A DNA stretch of 64,000 nucleotides from NCBI GenBank assembly GCA_038380435.1, contig JAWZYU010000010.1, positions 47,650,135-47,714,134 on the forward strand. Direction: 5' to 3'. Shown here one piece after another: positions 46,101 through 57,782 of this stretch. The stretch is from Ryuthela nishihirai (taxonomy: Eukaryota; Arthropoda; Arachnida; Araneae; Heptathelidae). Below the pieces are notes generated by a model that was not told the origin of the DNA, did no database searches, and worked only from the letters and a program-made list of their open reading frames with translations. Both the position numbers and the translations under genes were made by a program. Every line of letters starts with the position of its first letter. Positions within the stretch are counted from its first letter, which is position 1.

Positions 46101-47017
46101 CATACTGGACAAATTATTATGAACACCAACTAATACTTCGTCTTATGTATCATGGTACTGTTCCCTGATTTCAAAATTTTAAATTATCTGCGTATAGGTT
46201 TCTTGAAATAGATTTTGAAGCATTGCTAACGGTCATCTCAGCTGAGAGAGATCTCAGCTGATGAGCTGTAGCAGTTTGTTTTGCTGTACACTTCTTCCAA
46301 TAAACTCCTGTCTGTCAGAATCTTTTTCCTCTCGCATATGCCGCGATTGGCGGACTTTTTTGTTATTATCCATACACTCAGGATATTGTGTGCCGTGATT
46401 TTCGGCTGAGCGCCATCGCCTCCGTTACGGATGCTCCTGCCATCGCGTTGCCCTTTCGAGGTCAATCAGATCAGCTGGGTTAGGTTGTTTTACCTCTGAG
46501 CGGCACTTTTTTTGCACACAATGGGTAGGTCACAAGGACTCCGAAGGCTCAGAGAAGGTTGGGGGAGGGGACCCACTGGATAGCTGTTACGTGACAGAGG
46601 ATAGCCTTCCGTCAAGGCCATCCAACGTGTTCTTTAAGGTGTACAGGGTATGACTCTCCGCACACGAGACCACGGCTTAACGTCCCATCCGGACGGCGGC
46701 CTTTCGAAGCCCATCGGTGTCCCCTACTGACAGAGAACACGGCAGGAAGTTTTGCGGAGATAAATCTCAATTCTGGCCCAGTTGGGATTCGAATCTGGGA
46801 ATTGTAGATTACAAGTCTTGCGCCCAGTCAGTCAGCTCAACCTTTTTACTCAGGTCACACTGACTTTGCTTTTCACCATACCTTTAAGGCTTTTAAAATG
46901 GGGCTTCGTAGTTATGTCGAATACTTACGTCAGTAAGAAATTCTGCGTACAATGGCATACTTCATGATACTTCGCATCCTATTAAGTGTTCATAATAATT
47001 GGATCAGGCAGTGTACA
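46101..47017. mobile_element. Tc1/mariner-type MITE, copy 2, split by SINE-A
   Basis: Left end CATACTGGACAAATTATTAT; the reverse complement of the right end is TACACTGCCTGATCCAATTA. Interior collinear with 36181-36735 on both sides of the SINE at 46474-46843. An extra palindrome (CATCTCAGCTGAGAGAGATC, then TCAGCTGATG) sits at 46232-46263. Confidence 0.78.
46474..46843 (-). repeat. SINE-A inserted in the MITE
   Basis: Reversed copy from TGGGTTAGGTTGTTTTACC to a degraded head (GGGATTCGAATCTGGGAA, AGTCAGTCAGCTCAACC). MITE sequence resumes after it. The duplication is short and unclear (CAGC). Confidence 0.88.
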
Positions 47018-47096
47018 TGGAGGGGTTAACAACATCTTGGAATTTTTCCTGAACAAGGAAAAGATGCTTAATGCGACATTGGATAAGATAAATTGT

Positions 47097-47400
47097 TTGA
47101 TTTCTGAGTGGCATAATGGACTAATGGCATGTTTCAGGCGCTCCAAAGGCTCATAGGTAGGAGAAGAGGATCCACTGAACAGCCGTTTAGAAAAATAAAT
47201 GAAAGCCTCACAGCAAGATTTGTTCTTCAACAAGCATAGGATTTGATTCTTCTGTACTCGGCACTAGATCGTAACGTCCAATTCGACGAACGACGACCTT
47301 CCTTTTCCTAGCCCTTTTTATACTTTCAGCGAGGGCAGAGCAGCGTTTGTCAGAGAAAACAACGCACTCACAGGCATGGAAAGCTAACGATTGAGACAAC
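47097..47400 (-). repeat. SINE-A, old diverged copy
   Basis: TTTCTGAGTGGCATAATGG, GCTCCAAAGGCTCATAGG, CCACTGAACAGCCG, CGTAACGTCCAATTCGACGA and TTTTCCTAGCCC follow reversed SINE-A order; the head is not recognisable. Confidence 0.7.
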
Positions 47401-47479
47401 CCCCTTCGTGACAGGTTAAGGTCTCTGAAAATCAATCGAGTTCTCTCTTAAAAAAAGATAATAGAGTAGTAGAGGGGGG

Positions 47480-48055
47480 AAATTCTGAAACGAGTTCGCT
47501 TTCGAACTTGAAATAGTGAAATGAGTTCGCCTTCGAATTTCAAATATTGAAATGAGTTCGCTTTCGAATTTCAAGTAGTGAAATGAGTTCGCCTTCAGAT
47601 TTCGAATAGTGAAATGAGTTCGCTTTCGAATTTTCAAATAGTGAAATGAGTTCGCCATCGAATTTCGAATAGCGAAATTAGTTCGCTTTCGAATTTTCAA
47701 GTAGTGAAATGAGTTCGCCTTCAAATTTCGAATAGTGAAATGAGTTCGCTTTCGAATTTTCAAATAGGGAAATGAGTTCGCCTTCGAATTTCGAATAGTG
47801 AAATAAGTTCGCTTTCGAATTTCAAGTAGTGAAATGTATTCGCTTTCGACTTCAAATGGCAAAATGAGTTCGTCTCATTTGTTATTTAAATTCCATTTTT
47901 TGGCTTTTTTGATATTTTTAAGAGTGAATTAAGTTCGTCCTTGAACTTCAAAGAGTGATTAAAGTTCGTCTTTCAATTTTAAAAGCTAAATGAGTTCGCC
48001 TTGAATTTGCAAAATAGTGAAATGAGTTCAACCTCGAACTTTTGAAGCGCTTTTG
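47480..48055. repeat. Minisatellite, ~31-bp unit
   Basis: Units GAAATGAGTTCGCTTTCGAA, then TTTC, AAGTAGT alternate between a CTTTCGAA and a CCTTCGAA version for about 12 units, giving a doublet of about 62 bp. After 47880 the units become looser. The minus strand is open for about 148 codons (repeats of RKRTHFTIRNSKANSF) because the doublet keeps the frame; this is a repeat artefact. Confidence 0.9.
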
Positions 48056-48186
48056 AGTGAATAATTTACCTTCTATGGAATATATCGTTGCAAATATTTG
48101 AGAGTTATTCAGGGACTAACACACAAACAAAAAGCAATGATCATAAGTGTGAAATATCGGCAAGACCAGTGTAAACAGACACCACG

Positions 48187-48430
48187 TACACCCCATAGAC
48201 AAAAAAATAGGAAATTCAAATGTTATGCCATGGGATAGTAAAATGCGAAGCTCTGAAATTTCTAAAACAAGCTTTTCACGGTAAATGGTACTCAAGGCAA
48301 ATTAAAGACGTACATCAAATTCTCTAAATCTCGAATTTCAGCAATATCCTTTCAACATTTCAATAGTTATGAAAAATGCCATATAAAACTGCAAACGTTG
48401 ACAGTCATAAAAATTAATCTCAAAAGATAA
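48187..48430 (+). repeat. Foldback element, left half only
   Basis: Starts TACACCCCATAGACAAAAAA and continues CATGGGATAG, GCGAAGCTCTGAAATTTC, CGGTAAATGG, TTTCAGCAATATCCTTTCAA, CAATAGTTATG, collinear with the left arms at 16.7 and 38.7 kb. Confidence 0.65.
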
Positions 48431-48540
48431 TAATAACTGAAGTAATAATTATAATACGAATTCTTTAATTAAAACGAGCTTATTTTTAGAAGTTCGTCTA
48501 AACAGTCTCTACAAATAAAGAATCAACCCCTAAGTAACTG

Positions 48541-48965
48541 GGGGGCGGGGATGGCTCAGTCGGTTGCGCGCCAGGCTCGTAATCTGCAGTTCCCAATTTC
48601 GAGTCCCAGATGGGTCAGAGTTGAGATTTTTCTCCGCAAAACTCCCCTTCTTGCCCACGGTCAGTAGGGGACACCGATAGGTTTGGAAAGGCGAACGTTA
48701 AGCTCGCACCGTAAGAACTATCTATCACCGTCTAAGAACGTCGGATGGAACGTTAAGCCGTGGCACCGTATGCGGGAGAAACATACCCTGTGCACGTTAA
48801 AGAACACGCTGGAATGGCCTTGACGGGAGGTTATCATTTGTTTCCCAACAGCTGTTCCAGTGGGTCCTCTCCCCCAACCTTCTCTGAGCCTTTGGGGTCC
48901 ATGTGACCTGGCCATTTAGCCCATGGTGTGCACAAAAGTGCCGCTCACAGGTATAACAACACAAC
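48541..48965 (+). repeat. SINE-A, full length with 11-bp duplication
   Basis: GGGGGCGGGGATGGCTCAGT head, TTTCGAGTCCCAGATGGG, conserved 3' part. CTAAGTAACTG (48530-48540) and CTACGTAACTG (48966-48976) flank it with one mismatch. An extra segment of about 45 bp near 48690-48740 partly repeats AAGAAC and CGTTAAG motifs. Confidence 0.93.
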
Positions 48966-48976
48966 CTACGTAACTG

Positions 48977-50514
48977 ACTGCCACAGATGTAACAGGAGCC
49001 TTTTACTATGATACGCCACAGAGAAGATCTGCGAGATAGGCGAGACCTCAGCAAAAGGGCAACATGCGAAGGGTCCATGCCTACTTATCCAGGGCTCGAT
49101 TCAAATGCCTTTGTCACTGTAACTAAGCGTGCTACCCACTCGGCCAACGAGAAATTCGAAAAACATTGAAGAGACCTTTTAAAGATAATCGAAGCTGTCT
49201 TCATTATACCAGCTTCAATATCTTTTAAAAAATTAGAGGTTTAGAGATATTTTATTGTTGTCTTTAACTTTCTTTCAATATGATTTTACCATAGAAAGAC
49301 CTCGAATATGACTAGCCGAATATAACATTCAAGAGCCAAATATGACTAGTCGAACATAACATTCAGGTTCTCTATTTATTTCTTTTTTTTGACTAGGGAA
49401 TGTATTTTTTTTTTCACTGAATAAATCATATGTTCTATTGCATCAATTCCTGGCAGGCATTTATTATTCAAAATAACTACAACCTCGGAATTCGAACTTG
49501 AACTGTTCGATCGAAACGCTACTCATAACTAAATACTTAAAAAAAACTGAATATTATTTTTTTACTTCTTTAGAAACAAATTGTGTCAAATAGCAGTGGT
49601 ATAATGCCTCCTGTGAAATTTCTTATCGTTCGTGTTCTTCGTAACTCATGCACTCGGAAGTAAAAATTCCAAAGGCGATTAGAGAATTCAGTTTACGATA
49701 AAAAAGAAAAGTGCACTAGGGATAATGGATGTTCAAAAAACAAGCAAAAAAACCTGACTTATCAATAAGAAACTGTCTAGAGGTGGGAAGTAGGGAGAGG
49801 GTACTGAAAGTTTCAGCTATCAGTTGTTTTCGAAAAAAGAAGTAAGAAAAAGTCTGGTAATCGCATTCCAGCACATTGTTATGCGATCAAGAAACATGAA
49901 GTAAGAGTATAAGCAGCTTACCGTCTAGAGAAATGCTCACTCTGTAAGAGTAAAACGGTCCCAAAACTCTATTCTTTACTCTGATATGTGTTCATTTGCT
50001 TGGATGTAAAATGTTAAAACGTATAACCATTAACATTTCTGTAATCATTTTTGTAATCGTATTATGAAGCGCTCGTAACAGAATAGAGAGAAAAAAACAC
50101 TAATTGCAAACATTTCGTTTTCAAATCAGATGTTAGACGTGTGTGATTAAAAAAAAAAATCCTCTGTCACTTCAAATAAGAACATTGCCTTTGCGTCATC
50201 TGAAGTTCGCCTCTGTAACACGGCTTTTCAGAATTTTTCCAGAATTGCGTTTCCTAACGGGGACTTTGTAAAATTTGAGGGATGAGGACGTTTCCTTGAA
50301 GTTTGTAAAGTTTGAGGGATGAGGACGTTTCCTTGAAGTTTTTCGTTGGCAATACGTTAAATAGAATGTCGAATAGTTCATAGATTAACACTGATATGCA
50401 TATTTTGTACATTCATGTTTGAAACTGATAGATGCAAAATACTCCTAAATTTGTATTTACGGCAAATAGTAACTCGACTAGTTTTGTAGAGGAAAACTAT
50501 TTTGAATTTCATGA
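48977..50514. other. Mostly unannotated, with three small structures
   Basis: (1) 49083-49155: on the minus strand GTTGGCCGAGTGGGTAGCAC (A-box-like) and a weak B-box region, a decayed tRNA-like sequence. (2) 49298-49378: a ~34-bp duplication around GAATATGACTAGCCGAA. (3) 50258-50342: two copies of a 42-bp unit containing GTTTGAGGGATGAGGACGTT-like sequence. Otherwise nothing. Confidence 0.55.
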
Positions 50515-50825
50515 AAGAGGGTGTTAATAAGAGTAAAGAGGGTGCTAGAAAGGGTGAAAGGGGGGCATTAGAAATGGTGAAGGGGGCATTAGAAAGGTCA
50601 AAGGGGTAAAGTTAGAAAGGGTGAAGTGGCGTTACAAACGGCGAAAGAGGCTTTAGAAGAGTTGACGGGAGCGTTACAAAGAATAAAGGGTTATTACAAA
50701 GGGTGAGGGGTTTTATAAAGGGTGAAGTGGGATTAGAAGGGGTGAAGAGAGAGTTAGAAGGAGAAAAGAGGGCGTCAGAAAGTGTGAAAAGGCATTAGAA
50801 AGGGTGAATTGGCATTAGAATCCTT
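50515..50825. repeat. Minisatellite, ~23-25 bp purine-rich unit
   Basis: About twelve units of GTTAGAAAGGGTGAAAGGGG and variants (GCATTAGAAAGGGTGAA). Confidence 0.85.
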
Positions 50826-50831
50826 TAAACT

Positions 50832-50947
50832 GATCAGATCCTTCAAAAAGGACACCGAAGGCTCAGCAGAGCATGGTGAGGGAGGGGGCCCACTGGAAGA
50901 GCTGTTGGGAGACAGATGGTACCCTTCCGTCAAGGCCATCCAGCATT
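50832..50947 (-). repeat. SINE-A central fragment
   Basis: GACACCGAAGGCTCAGCAGA, GGGCCCACTGGAAGAGCTGT, TGGGAGACAGATGG and GTCAAGGCCATCCAGC; both ends missing. Confidence 0.85.
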
Positions 50948-51339
50948 CAAAGTGAATTTTCAAAATGCCTCGGATCTGTTTCTTTTAAACCTAATTTTAA
51001 AGTTAGCAATAACGTGTTATGTGAATAATTGAAAAACTGTTTAGAGGCATGCGTTTCTGTATCTATTGTTGTGCCCACATTTCCTTGAAACGTGGACCCG
51101 CCGTATCTTGAACACACTTGATCTCGCCGTTTTGTTTCACCGTTCTCCCAGATACTACTTGATTCTTCAGCTTTCGCTTCCCCAGCACTGATGCTACCAA
51201 TGAAACCTCTCCAGGTTGCAGCCTTCTGGAATGTTCTAGGTGAACACAATATTCCCGAAAAGGAAGCAGGAGACAAAAGAACAGTTGACACAAGTTGGCC
51301 AACTGCTGAAGAAACTACAAGCTGGCTAATGAGGTGTCA
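50948..51339. other. Unannotated stretch, moderate GC
   Basis: Overlapping minus-strand frames of 79 and 114 codons are present, but no domain is recognised. Confidence 0.4.
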
Positions 51340-51350
51340 CCGTGACCTCT

Positions 51351-51735
51351 GTGGCGGAGGTGGCTCAGTCGATAACGCGCCAGGCTCGTAATCTGCAGTT
51401 CTGGGATTCGACTCCCAGTTGGTTCAGCTTTGAGATTTATCTCCGCAAAATTCCCCGCCTTGCCCACATTTACTGGGGGACACCGATGGGCTAAGAAAGA
51501 TCTCCGTCCCTCCGATTGGTTATTAAGCTGTGGCCCCATGTGCGGGAGACCCATACACTCTGCACTTTAAAGAACATGCAGGATGGCCTTGACCGGAGGC
51601 TTACCATCTGTCTTCCAACAGGTGTTCCAGTGGGCCCCCTCTGGCAACATTCTCTGAGCTTTCGAGTTCCTTGTGTCTTGGGCATTTAACCCATTACTTG
51701 CGAAAAAGTGCTGCTCAGAGGTGAAACAACCCAAC
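51351..51735 (+). repeat. SINE-A, full length with 11-bp duplication
   Basis: GTGGCGGAGGTGGCTCAGTC head, central CCTCCGATTGGTTATTAAGC (diverged), end GAAACAACCCAAC. CCGTGACCTCT is perfect at 51340-51350 and 51736-51746. Confidence 0.93.
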
Positions 51736-51746
51736 CCGTGACCTCT

Positions 51747-52788
51747 TTTTTTGACCCCCCAGTCATGTCACGCTGCCCAACAAAGGAGACTAGAGATGTC
51801 TCATTTGTCCCATTCCAACTTCTGCCGCAGAACCAGCAAGTAGCCTGCACTTTTCATCCTTCCCGCATCTGCGGCCAATATCTCTCGCTGTTCAATTGAG
51901 AAGGAATGCTTGTCTTGGTACACAGATTCCGCTGTAACTAATCTCCTATTACACTGTAGATCTCTGTACCGAAAATGAAAAGGAGGCAGCATAAAAGAAT
52001 GAACTGTTAAACTAAGCTCTCTGGATGAAGGCAGCGTGAGAGGCATGAATCGTACTAGGACTCTTCGGAATTCTTGTGCCTGAGGAGAATGAGGTAGAGA
52101 CATTTTTCTCTCGTTTTGTTCCCTTTCCCCCTTCGTTAACTGAAAGCTTTATGTCACGCTTGACCTAAGCCACACTGTGACGAATTTTGTCATTTGTGCT
52201 CTTGTCTCTACCCACATTAGCGATGTTAAACAATTTCAAAATAAAAAAAAAATTGATCTGGAAAACTGTAGAAGAGTAAAATTTATATTTACATAATTCC
52301 TTTGATTGAGCCTAGGAAATAAGTAGGCGGAAATACATACTCTCGTACGCAGAAAAAATCATCCTACACCAAAGCCTTATTATGGCTACAGGCCCAACCT
52401 AAGCAGAATACTAATGCGGCTCCTATGGTTTACACAACGCCTTTTTTTTTTCTCTTGCCTTCCTTTTTTATTATTTGCTCCTGAAGTCTGTCCTCTCCAA
52501 CCAACAAGAGTTGGCAGACAGTATGTTTCAATCAAATAATTTTTTCAGTAAACGGTCTCCGGCGCAATAATATCGAACCTTTGCCGAGCAATGGTATATT
52601 AACTATTGACTGTTTGGTGTGCTTTGCTTAAACAATTATCGGTTGCATACTTATTCCAACAGCTCGATCTAGGGCATCTCCGATCTAGAGACTAACATTA
52701 GTATGAACAATTTACTTATTGAAAACAAAACTGATTCATTCAATCCTTCGAGTGTTATTGCCTAATAAAACATACAAACCATGAAGTA
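51747..52788. other. Unannotated stretch
   Basis: A 100-codon minus frame at 51801-52103 is not low complexity (MSLPHSPQAQEFRRVLVR) but matches nothing I know and lacks clear splice context. Confidence 0.4.
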
Positions 52789-53001
52789 CAGTCGCTCAAA
52801 AAAGTATCCGAACGCTATGGTTGTATACAAAATTCAGTAAAAACAACTGGCAACGATTTTTTTAGAAATTAGTGATCTGGCAACCTTCGTGTACAGTACA
52901 CGAAGGTTGCCAGATTATTAATTTCTAAAAAAATCGTTGCCAGATATTTTTTCTGAATTCTGTAATGAACCATAGCGTTCGAATACTTTTTTGAGCGACT
53001 G
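52789..53001. mobile_element. Near-perfect palindromic MITE, copy 2
   Basis: CAGTCGCTCAAAAAAGTATC to ATACTTTTTTGAGCGACTG, flanked by TA (52787-52788, 53002-53003). Centre CGTGTACAGTACACG. Both arms retain GATCTGGCAACCTTCGTGT or its complement. Same family and size as 20136-20349. Confidence 0.93.
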
Positions 53002-53003
53002 TA

Positions 53004-53769
53004 CAAAATGCCAAAAGGAAGTTCCGAATTATCACGAACTATATACAAATCCACCAACAAAACCAAACAAGAATTTTCTTACTGTTATTTTTCTTATTAC
53101 ACCACATCATAAAGGTAGTGGTACATTTCTGCAAAAGAGGAAATGCGATTGTTCAGAAGCCTTTGTAGAAATAAATGAAATATCGAATGTTTTTTATACG
53201 TGAAACCAGAAACGAATGGAAGCGAATTACCGCGGCATACAAGGGTATTAAAATATGCAACAACGTGTTTTAAATGCAGAGATATACTACTCTATAATCC
53301 ACTCTCAACTTTTCCCTGTGCATTTGCCACATCTGTGAGACGAAACCTTTTTCACCTGATAGTTTTTATTTTAGTTTGTTATCAGAGGAAGAAGAAGATG
53401 TCCTGTTTTCTTTTCCCAGACGTCACTGCTCAAACAATCCCATTTATTTCCTTTATGTTCTCTTTCGGCCGCGAAACCTTGAAATTGGCTTACGGCATGA
53501 GAATATTTTTGGTTTTTAAGAACCTAATGCACACACACACATATATGTAAATGCAATCCTTAGCTTCTTGTCTTGCTACTTAAACTCTTGATGCTCTTAC
53601 AAGCAGCGCAAATACACCGGGTGTTTTCAGTCTTAAACTTTTAGATTTTTACATTTACTTTCATTGTTGCGCTCTCAGTTTTGTGGATGAAATTCGTGAA
53701 ATTAGAAAATATTATGCAACGAAAAACTGAAGAAGATATTATAAGTAAATTTTTCATAGATATTTCATC
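53004..53769. other. Unannotated stretch
   Basis: A short CA repeat near 53530. No gene recognised. Confidence 0.5.
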
Positions 53770-55083
53770 TTTAAGCAAATCGTCATCATCACGTTCCTCT
53801 TCATTGTTATCGTAGAATCTTTAACATTATCGTCGTCATCATTATTATTATCATCTTTATCATCATTTTTATATTCTGAACTCTATCACCATCACTATCG
53901 TCGCTATTATTATCATTGTGATCGCAATAATTGCTGTAATCATCACAACTTAATCATTATTACATTATCATCATCACTATCTTCGCTATTATTATCGTTG
54001 TGATCGTGATAATTGCTGTAATCATCACAACTTAATCATTATTACATTATCAAGCATATTTTGTATAATATCAGCTATGATCAAAATAATATTCTTCACC
54101 ATAATCGTAATTTTAGTCATATTCACAATCTTATCTGTAATCATCATCACCATTTTCGTCATTATCATCACTTCCATCATCATCTTGATTATCAGCACAA
54201 GCCTCGTCATTTTCATCATGTCATCAGAATCTCTAAGATTTCATCTCTAATCAACATCATCATCATCGTATTCGCATCATCAGTATCACCATCGTCCCAA
54301 TAATCGCAGTTGAAAATTTAGCGCCAACTTTGCCATTATCATGGGTTATATAACTTTCCTCAATATTAACTATTATTGACATTATCATTTGTGTTATTAT
54401 CATCAATGTATCCATCGTCGCCATTGTCTAACTTCCCATTATGAACAATCTCTCCATTGTTATCAGGGCCGTCATATTTCTTAAAATCATAGATGCATTA
54501 ATTATCATAATCTTTGTTTCTATCATCATTGGCATCATTGCCCTTATGATCTTAACTGCAATCATCTTCACCATTTTCATTGTCGTCGTCGTAATAATAA
54601 TAATAATCACCGTTTAATCATTGTCATCATCTTAACTACAAAAATCCTCATTATTTCATCGTTGTCGTCATTGTCTTCATAATCTTTACTGCAAACATCC
54701 TCATCAACTTCATCGTCGTCATCAATTTTTTCACAGTCTTAACTGCGATCATCATCATCGTCCTCATAATTATAATTGCAAATAACTTCACCATCTTAAT
54801 ATTTGTGATAATCGATTTTATATTCCTAGTCGCAATCATCTTCCCAATCTTCATCATTGTCGAAATCGCTTTAAAACTCTCTGCTGCAAACATGAGAATT
54901 GTCCTTTGCCATTATTATGATTTTTTTATCACATTCCTCAGTCTTAGATCATCGTCATTATCACTACTCTCGCCGTCTTTATAATCTACGCTAAAATCAT
55001 CAGCAACCTCGTCATTATCATCAATGCCATCCTATTCCTTATAATCATAGATGAAACCAACTTACCATCATATTCCTCATAAT
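53770..55083. repeat. TCA/ATC-rich array with higher-order units
   Basis: About 1.3 kb dominated by ATCATC, TCATTATC and CGTCGTCAT. An ~84-bp unit is duplicated in tandem at about 53890-54055 (TTATCATTGTGATCG, AATTGCTGTAATCATCACAA). From 54540 a ~45-65 bp period marked by ATCTTAACTGCAATCATC is visible. Open frames on both strands are repeat artefacts. TCA-rich sequence resumes after the hAT-like insert, to about 55760. Confidence 0.85.
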
Positions 55084-55666
55084 CAGGGCCGGATTTACAT
55101 CTCATACTCCCCTAGGCACACGAAGCTGTAGTGCGCCCTTATGATTGGTAATTTTTTATTTAGCAATCAAAAAGATAGAAGATAATGTAATCGAAATGGA
55201 TGTAGGAATTTTAATGATAAGCAGTGCAGTTTGTTATGAAATACTGTAAACATTAAGATAATAAATCAATATATATATATGTAACAATTTATAATTTCAA
55301 TATTCAATAAGCAGTAGCATTTGAAAATCAAATTATTCATTGTTTTATGATTTAAAGTTTTCTTCATTTTTTTTTTATGTTTTGGGTATTAAGAAATCGT
55401 AACATATTATCAAAAGCATTGGGACATTTCTACATTGCGTGAATGAAAAATTATGTTCGAAACTTCCAAACTTTGAAATAAGTTTTTTGCAGCTAGCTAT
55501 TTGTATCAAGGATATTTTCAAGCAGTTTATTTCTTCTATGAATTGCAAAGACCTAATTTTTCTGTTCTTAAATAAGCAGGTTTCAGCATTTAAATGATGG
55601 CGTCTTTATTATGTGTTGGCGCCCCTAAGCAAGTGTTTAACGTGCCTTATGGGAAATCCGGTTCTT
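55084..55666. mobile_element. Non-autonomous hAT-like element in the TCA array
   Basis: Left end CAGGGCCGGATTTAC; reverse complement of the right end AAGAACCGGATTTCCCATA. Target duplication CTCATAAT (55076-55083) and TTCATAAT (55667-55674), 8 bp with one mismatch, as for hAT. Array sequence resumes after it. 583 bp, no transposase. Confidence 0.8.
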
Positions 55667-55674
55667 TTCATAAT

Positions 55675-56027
55675 ATCAGTTATCACCAGCCATGAGCTTT
55701 AAAATCATTATCGCCATCATAGCGCAATGTGTGCTGAGCATTCTAATCATTCATCAAATTATATATGTCAATGAATCGTTCTGTAATAATCCAGTTGCCT
55801 GCTATCACTTTGTTCCTTAGCCAGATTAAACAGAGCAGTGCGAAGCGCTCCGACATTTAAAAACCAGAATTTTTTAACCTCACTTAAGTAGACCTAGACA
55901 TAATTCAAATGGTAGACCAACTTCTTGTGTAAGCAGAAGATGAGGCGTATTAATCCGATAAAGGATGATTCCAGATAGTTGGACGAATTTTTATACTTGC
56001 CAAATATCTGCTGAAATATCAGTTGCT
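55675..56027. other. End of TCA-rich array, then unannotated
   Basis: TCA-rich to about 55760, then ordinary AT-rich sequence. Confidence 0.5.
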
Positions 56028-56037
56028 ATCTTAAATG

Positions 56038-56412
56038 TGTTGTTGGGTTGTTTTACCTCTGAGCGGCACTTTTTTGCACACCATGGGCTAAATGGCCAGG
56101 TCACATGGACCCCGTAGGCTCAGAGAAGGTTGGGGGAGGGGACCCACTGGAACAGCTGTTTGGAGACAGATGGTAGCCTCCCGTCAAGGCCATCCAGCGT
56201 GTTCTTTAACGTGCACAGGGTATGGCTCTCCCGCACATGGGGCCACGGCTTAACGTCCCATCCGACGGACTGCTGCCTTTCCAAGCGCATCGGTCGTGGG
56301 CAGGGCAGGGAATTTTGCGGAGATAAATCTCAACGCTGACCCAGCTGGGACTCGAACCTGGGAACTACAGATTACGAGCCTGGCGCGCTACCGACTGAGC
56401 CACCCCCGCCCC
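56038..56412 (-). repeat. SINE-A, full length, young
   Basis: Reversed complete copy. ATCTTAAATG is perfect at 56028-56037 and 56413-56422. Central domain and head (GGGACTCGAACCTGGGAACT) match the copy at 20650-21037 closely. A ~20-bp deletion removes part of the CATCGGTGTCCCCTACTGAC segment. Confidence 0.96.
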
Positions 56413-56649
56413 ATCTTAAATGGGAATCATCAGTTGTCTAATATTGGTTTCAACTATTTTATCATCTTCTAGCTCCTCATTGTTCACAAGTTTGCATCAT
56501 CTTAACATTTCCAGCATTTCCTACAATGTTTTATACATTTTATTCTTTATCATAAAACCACAGTTTTCGTCAACTAATAAATAACTCTGTGTTTATACAG
56601 TGCGGAAAATCATTTGTCGTCTTCGGCACCTCTTCATTTCACGATCGTC

Positions 56650-57245
56650 ATCCCGAACCCTAATTCACCTTGAAAGCAACATCGAATTTAAAATTTCTTG
56701 ATATTTCTGAAATCTAGGAACCAAATGCCACCAGGTACCACTTTTCAGGTTCGTAGCATAAGTGAATCTAAATTTGACCTATGACCTCAATGGATCACCC
56801 AGATCCAGCATTCGAAACATTTCTGACATGCAGAACCCGAAATGCCTTTAGTTACCAAATTTTAGTTCTCTAGTAGCAGCCTAGTACCTTTGACCTCGAG
56901 AAACCTTCCAGATCCCAATTTTGTAACATGTTTGAGATCCGTTACCATAAATGCTTCTAGACATCGATTTTTAATCCTCTAGCACTGGTAGATCGAGTTT
57001 TGACCTTTGATCTCCAAAGACCAATCGGATCAGAAATTTTTTTCTGAGATCTACTATCCGAAACACCTATAGCCACCAATTCTCACGTTTCTAGCACTTA
57101 TAGATCAGGGTTTGACCTCTATTTTACCTTGAGAGACAGACTGGATGTTAAATTTCGGATTTTTCTCGAGATCCACGATCCGCATTACCCCTAGTTGCAA
57201 ATTTTCATTCCTCCACCCTTTCTGCGTCATAGTTTAGAATCACCG
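56650..57245 (+). repeat. Diverged tandem array of ~105-115 bp units, copy 3
   Basis: TTTGACCT/TGACCTC modules at about 56786, 56887, 57000 and 57111, each followed in order by GATC, a TTTCTGAGATC-type block, CCCGAAA, CCTCTAG and TAGATC. It ends CGTCATAGTTTAGAATCACC, as in copy 1. Confidence 0.75.
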
Positions 57246-57640
57246 TGATTCCTTGTCCTTCACACACTCACAATCAGTTATATACAGTATATACTGTATA
57301 TATATATATATCAGATAAATTGTTTGCACACAAGTAGAACCTCGATTCACAATGTCTTTCTGGGGAGAGAGGCACGTCGGATATTCGAGTGGAAATGCGC
57401 ACAGAAAAAGTTGCACAAAGACATCGTGAAATATGTACAGTTCAATTAACAACAATAGCGGGGCGAAAACATAACAGTTGTTAATAAAACTGAAATTTAA
57501 ATACAAAATTATACCCAGAACAATAATCCACCGTGAAGAGCTGTGAAAAATATTTCTAGTGGTAGGTATACAGCGACTATATTTACCGCTAGAAGGAAGC
57601 TTGATAAAATGCACTCTTATTTTCCTACAAACCATTGGGA
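57246..57640. other. Unannotated, with a TA palindrome
   Basis: TATATACAGTATATACTGTA at about 57281-57300 followed by a TA run. Nothing else. Confidence 0.5.
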
Positions 57641-57782
57641 ACAGTGGTGCTCAGTCGGTACCGTGTCAGGCTCATAATCTGCAGTTCCCAGGTTCGAGCC
57701 CATGTATGACAGCGTTGGGATTGATCTCTGCTAATCCCCCCCCCCCTTCGGTCAGAAGGGTAACACCGTTGGGCTCACTCAC
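57641..57782 (+). repeat. SINE-A head fragment
   Basis: GTGGTGCTCAGTCGGTACCG (A box), GGCTCATAATCTGCAG (a CAT triplet where most copies have CGT, as in tRNA-Met), GGTTCGAGCCC (B box), then a C run. It breaks off at CACCGTTGGGCTC. Confidence 0.88.

Noticed and set aside
47416..47862. 148-codon minus-strand frame
   Set aside because: It is entirely the 31-bp minisatellite read in frame; the protein is a repeated artefact with no domain.
49083..49155. Possible tRNA gene on the minus strand
   Set aside because: The A-box-like GGCCGAGTGGG is present, but the B box is degraded and the acceptor arms do not pair; treated as a tRNA-like relic.
51801..52103. 100-codon minus-strand frame
   Set aside because: No recognisable motif and no supporting neighbour exon.
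54025..54893. Met/Ile-rich minus-strand and His-rich plus-strand frames
   Set aside because: Translations of the TCA-rich array; low complexity on both strands.
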